Below are positions 14,454 to 16,519 of a DNA stretch of 16,519 nucleotides, in pieces. Source of the stretch: Phytoactinopolyspora endophytica (GTDB lineage Bacteria > Actinomycetota > Actinomycetes > Jiangellales > Jiangellaceae); assembly GCF_004138495.1 (NCBI RefSeq), contig NZ_ML142849.1, positions 303,686 through 320,204 on the forward strand, in the 5' to 3' direction. The notes beneath the pieces were generated by a model. That model was not told the origin of the DNA. It ran no database searches and saw only the letters and a program-made list of their open reading frames with translations. Made by a program: the position numbers and the translations under genes. How positions within the stretch are numbered: the first letter of the stretch is position 1; every line of letters begins with the position of its first letter.

Positions 14454-14696
14454 TTGAACTACATCAATGATCAAAACGTCTACGTTCAGCTCGGCGTGAT
14501 CCTGAATCCGCAAACCGACCAGGACTGCAAGACGATCGTTCGGCTACAAGAACTAGAGGCAGCAGAAGCCCTCTCGCTTTACGCGATGATCGCCAACGAA
14601 CACAATCGGCCGATTCTGACCACGCGGAGCGATCACGATTGCGAGTGTGAGTGTGAGTGTGCGGAATGGTCCGAAGATGACGACGAAGAGGAGTAG
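14454..14696 (+). CDS. Small protein with Cys-Glu repeat and acidic C-terminus, unknown function
   Basis: The start is TTG 14454 with a strong ribosome binding site, GGAGAGG (14440-14446), 7 bases upstream. The product is 80 residues. Residues 1-57 are an ordinary mixed sequence (NYINDQNVYVQLGVIL, then a Leu/Glu/Ala-rich likely helix at about 27-47). The tail is HDCECECECAEW (61-72) followed by SEDDDEEE, so four cysteines alternate with Glu at 63, 65, 67 and 69; one further Cys is at 25. The repeat is encoded by three copies of GAGTGT (14643-14660). Base use is AT-richer than all neighbours (AAT, CAA, CTA, GAA and GCA codons), which suggests transfer. It could be a metal-binding protein or the precursor of a modified peptide. 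No modifying enzyme lies in the window. I do not recognise a family. Confidence 0.65.
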   Translation: MNYINDQNVYVQLGVILNPQTDQDCKTIVRLQELEAAEALSLYAMIANEHNRPILTTRSDHDCECECECAEWSEDDDEEE

Positions 14697-14725
14697 TCCA
14701 AGCGTGTCGCCGTTGTGGCCATAGA

Positions 14726-14747
14726 AGCGACTCTTGATGTCGTCGCT
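14726..14747 (+). terminator. Possible hairpin after the small gene
   Basis: AGCGAC (14726-14731) and GTCGCT (14742-14747) form a 6-bp stem with a 10-base loop, 29 bases after the stop codon. AGAAG and CTTCT outside it could extend pairing with a bulge. It is weak and supported mainly by position. Confidence 0.3.
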
Positions 14748-15004
14748 CTACTTCTCAGCGCCGTACGGCCGCTCGCGGCCGATCACCTCAAGCTCGGTGG
14801 ACCGCTCATCCCGAGAGGGCAGCCTTGCACGCTTGGACCCGCTGCTGAGACCTCTTGTCAGGCCGTGCTGATGCCAGGCTGATCGAGGTGGCTCAACACA
14901 TCGACACTCCCTCCTTCGGTGTCCGCCCCGGGATGCCCCGCGAACGCCTTTGGTGCCGACGGCCTCGATTGCTTAGGCATCAGCTCCTTTGGTGGCGCCG
15001 GGAC
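14748..15004. other. Intergenic stretch with no supported gene
   Basis: The plus frame 14855-15121 is mostly antisense to the 3' end of the regulator gene and has no ribosome binding site or recognisable domain. A repeated CCTTTGGTG occurs at 14947-14955 and 14986-14994. I see nothing else. Confidence 0.5.
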
Positions 15005-15649
15005 TCAGTCGTTGGTGGATGCCCCTGGTCCAGTCGCGGCGTACCGGGCGGCGATGGTGCGGACGGCCTCGTCGACTACCTGAGCGACGCGTTCGGCGCT
15101 CACCTCCCAGCCCGGCACTAGGAGTGTCGGCCAGAAGACGTAGTTGGAGATCATGCCCAGGAACTGGGTGGCTGCGAGGTCCACGTCCTCGACCCGCACC
15201 GTTCCCGCCTCGTGCTCAGCCAGGAGGTAGCTGCGTACGGACTCGAAGTAGGGCATCTTCCCGTGCGAGAACTGCGCATGGGCCAGCTCAGGGAACCGCG
15301 GCAGCTCGGCAATGACGATCCTGAACAGGTCTGTCATCTGGGCACGGCCTAACAGCTCGGCGTAACGGCGACCGATGATGCTGAGCCCGTCAACGATGTT
15401 GCCTCCTGGCGGAGGATCCTCTTCGTCAGCGGTCGACCAGGACTCGGTCACGATGGCGTCGAACAGGGCAGCTTTGCTCGGAAACTGCTTGAACAAGGTG
15501 GCCCGCGAAACGCCCGAGCGCTCTGCGATCCGCGCCAGCGACGTCCGGTCGTAGCCCAACTCGAGGAACAGTGCGGTCGCGGCCGTCAAGATCAGCGCGC
15601 GCTTCTCCTGGGCGATGCGCTGGTGATACGTCGTCACGACCCTGCTCAT
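15005..15649 (-). CDS. TetR/AcrR-family transcriptional repressor
   Basis: The 214 residues begin with a canonical TetR DNA-binding domain (about 14-62). Helix-turn-helix residues are ARIAERSGVSRATLFKQFPSKAALF (39-63). The C-terminal ligand domain (about 80-205) is variable as usual, and the ligand is unknown. TetR repressors bind palindromes and release DNA on binding a small molecule. The gene is divergent from a short-chain dehydrogenase, and two 20-bp palindromes lie between them, so it probably represses both itself and the dehydrogenase. ATG 15649 has no ribosome binding site. A -10-like TATGCT (minus strand, 15661 to 15656) ends 7 bases before the A of ATG, which fits a leaderless mRNA. 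Confidence 0.95.
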   Translation of the reverse strand: MSRVVTTYHQRIAQEKRALILTAATALFLELGYDRTSLARIAERSGVSRATLFKQFPSKAALFDAIVTESWSTADEEDPPPGGNIVDGLSIIGRRYAELLGRAQMTDLFRIVIAELPRFPELAHAQFSHGKMPYFESVRSYLLAEHEAGTVRVEDVDLAATQFLGMISNYVFWPTLLVPGWEVSAERVAQVVDEAVRTIAARYAATGPGASTND

Positions 15650-15655
15650 GGGCCG

Positions 15656-15661
15656 AGCATA
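15656..15661 (-). promoter_or_regulatory. -10 element of the TetR gene (leaderless start)
   Basis: TATGCT on the minus strand places the predicted first base at the A of ATG 15649. The -35 position (GGTGAG, 17 bases upstream) is poor and lies in the operator-proximal half of the first palindrome region. Confidence 0.4.
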
Positions 15662-15664
15662 CGA

Positions 15665-15684
15665 GGTGAGTGGCTTGACTCACC
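15665..15684. promoter_or_regulatory. TetR operator 1
   Basis: GGTGAGT-N6-ACTCACC is a 20-bp palindrome with perfect 7-base arms. It covers the -35 of the dehydrogenase promoter (15675-15680) and lies in the core of the TetR promoter, so binding here would block both. Confidence 0.8.
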
Positions 15685-15703
15685 ATCGCCCCCGTCCTAG
15701 TGT
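15675..15703 (+). promoter_or_regulatory. Promoter of the short-chain dehydrogenase gene
   Basis: TTGACT (15675-15680), a 17-base spacer and TAGTGT (15698-15703) form a good housekeeping-type promoter. Transcription would start near 15710, at the edge of operator 2. Confidence 0.65.
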
Positions 15704-15711
15704 CAGGCAGT

Positions 15712-15731
15712 GGTGAGTCACTCGGCTCACC
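15712..15731. promoter_or_regulatory. TetR operator 2
   Basis: GGTGAG-T-N6-G-CTCACC is a second 20-bp palindrome of the same form with 6-base perfect arms. It is centred 47 bases from operator 1 and placed at the expected start of the dehydrogenase transcript. Confidence 0.8.
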
Positions 15732-15791
15732 ACCGGCCGCCGTTCATCACTGATGATCCCGGTCAGTCACCCACGTACCAAAGGAACATCT

Positions 15792-16519
15792 GATGCCCCG
15801 CTTCGACAACCAGACCGTGCTCGTGACCGGTGGGACCGGTGGCCAGGGCTCGAGCCACGTACGCGCCTTTCACGCGGAGGGAGCGAACGTGGTGATCGGC
15901 GGCATCGACGCCGAACGCGGCGCCGCTCTCGCCGACGAGCTCGGGACCCGCGCTCGCTTCGCCCGCCTTGACGTTACCGACGAGAGCTCGTGGTCCGCCG
16001 CTGTGCTAGTCGCCGAGAGCGCCTTCGGCGCCCTGAACGTGCTCGTCAACAACGCGGGCGTGCAGAACCCGCCTGCAACAATCGAGAACACGGACCAGGC
16101 CACGTGGTCGCGCATCCTCGACATCAACCTCACAGGGACCTTCCTCGGCATCAAGTTCGCAGCCCCCGCTCTGCGCCGCGCAGCAGGGGGAGCCATCGTC
16201 AACATCGCCTCGGCCATGGGCCTGGGCGGCACGGCTCACTACGCGCCGTACGTCGCCAGCAAGTGGGGCGTGCGAGGTCTCACCCAAACGGCAGCACTCG
16301 AACTCGGCCGCGACCACATCCGGGTGAACACCATCCACCCCGGCGTGATCGCGACCCCCTTCATCCAAGAACCAGCAGCCGGCGCCACCGCGGCAATCGC
16401 CGACTTCTACTCACCCGAGCCGTTCGCCATCCCCCGACTTGGAGAGCCGACCGACGTCACCCGGCTTCTCCTGTTCCTCACGTCATCAGACGCGTCGTTC
16501 ATCACAGGGTCGGAGTACG
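15792..16519 (+). CDS. Short-chain dehydrogenase/reductase (SDR), 3' end off the window
   Basis: This is a classical SDR with 242 residues visible out of about 250-255 usual. The cofactor motif is TGGTGGQG (12-19), then D60 in RLDVTD, NNAG (86-89), N112 in DINLTGTF, catalytic S140 in NIASAMG, and Y153 with K157 in YVASK. HPGVIATP (182-189) follows, and the visible end, ITGSEY, is the start of the usual C-terminal block. D39 at the end of the second strand (GGIDAERG) favours NAD(H) over NADP(H). It would oxidise or reduce an alcohol/ketone of unknown identity; hydroxysteroid-dehydrogenase-like members share these motifs. ATG 15792 has AGGA 7 bases upstream. Control by the divergent TetR repressor suggests the substrate, or a related toxin, is the inducer. 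Confidence 0.93.

Noticed and set aside
14643..14660. GAGTGT repeats as a CRISPR or regulatory satellite
   Set aside because: There are only three 6-base units with no spacers, and they are in frame as Glu-Cys codons of the small gene.
14867..14984. GCTGATGCC (14867-14875) and GGCATCAGC (14976-14984), a 9-bp inverted repeat 100 bases apart
   Set aside because: A match of this length is not improbable by chance in a 300-base stretch, and no mobile-element gene or target duplication lies between or around the arms.

Overview
The window is high-GC DNA with actinobacterial traits: GC-ending codons in most genes, GTG/TTG starts, a SigE-family ECF sigma factor with a membrane anti-sigma partner, Tat-type export signals, and probable leaderless transcripts. 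It reads as chromosome of a soil- or plant-associated actinomycete. I cannot name the genus. I saw no tRNA, rRNA, CRISPR array, insertion sequence or phage gene.

Left part (1-11902) looks like a carbohydrate scavenging locus. A truncated NAD-dependent epimerase/dehydratase (minus) is divergent from a Tat-exported GH26-like glycosidase (798-1715, plus). Tail to tail with it, across a strong hairpin terminator, lies a Sec-exported paralogue of the same glycosidase (minus). That second glycosidase ends an Opp/Dpp-type ABC transporter operon running leftward from 9136: substrate-binding lipoprotein, two permeases, a fused double ATPase, then the glycosidase. Having a glycosidase as the last gene argues that the transporter imports oligosaccharides rather than peptides (inference). 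Divergent from the operon is a PHP-domain metallohydrolase whose domain is split by a long insertion. Facing it is an alkaline-phosphatase-superfamily hydrolase. Two phosphoesterase-type enzymes here raise the possibility of a phosphorylated or phosphodiester-linked substrate (inference).

Middle part (11993-14149) looks like a cell-envelope stress module. A VanY-like M15 D,D-carboxypeptidase with a membrane anchor or signal (minus) is divergent from a SigE-family ECF sigma gene. The sigma gene abuts a single-pass membrane protein that is probably its anti-sigma factor. The shared promoter region carries GCAACC/CGTC motifs in both orientations, so one sigma factor may drive both sides. A hairpin terminator ends the sigma operon.

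Right part (14150-16519) holds a short, AT-richer orphan gene for an 80-residue protein ending in a Cys-Glu repeat and an acidic tail, then a non-coding stretch. It closes with a TetR regulator divergent from a short-chain dehydrogenase that runs off the end. Their intergenic region has two 20-bp palindromes that overlap a good promoter, a classic self-repressing pair.

The observations most worth following are the Cys-Glu mini-protein, the mirrored ECF promoters, the sugar-type Opp operon with its tail-to-tail glycosidase pair, and the PHP/phosphatase pair.
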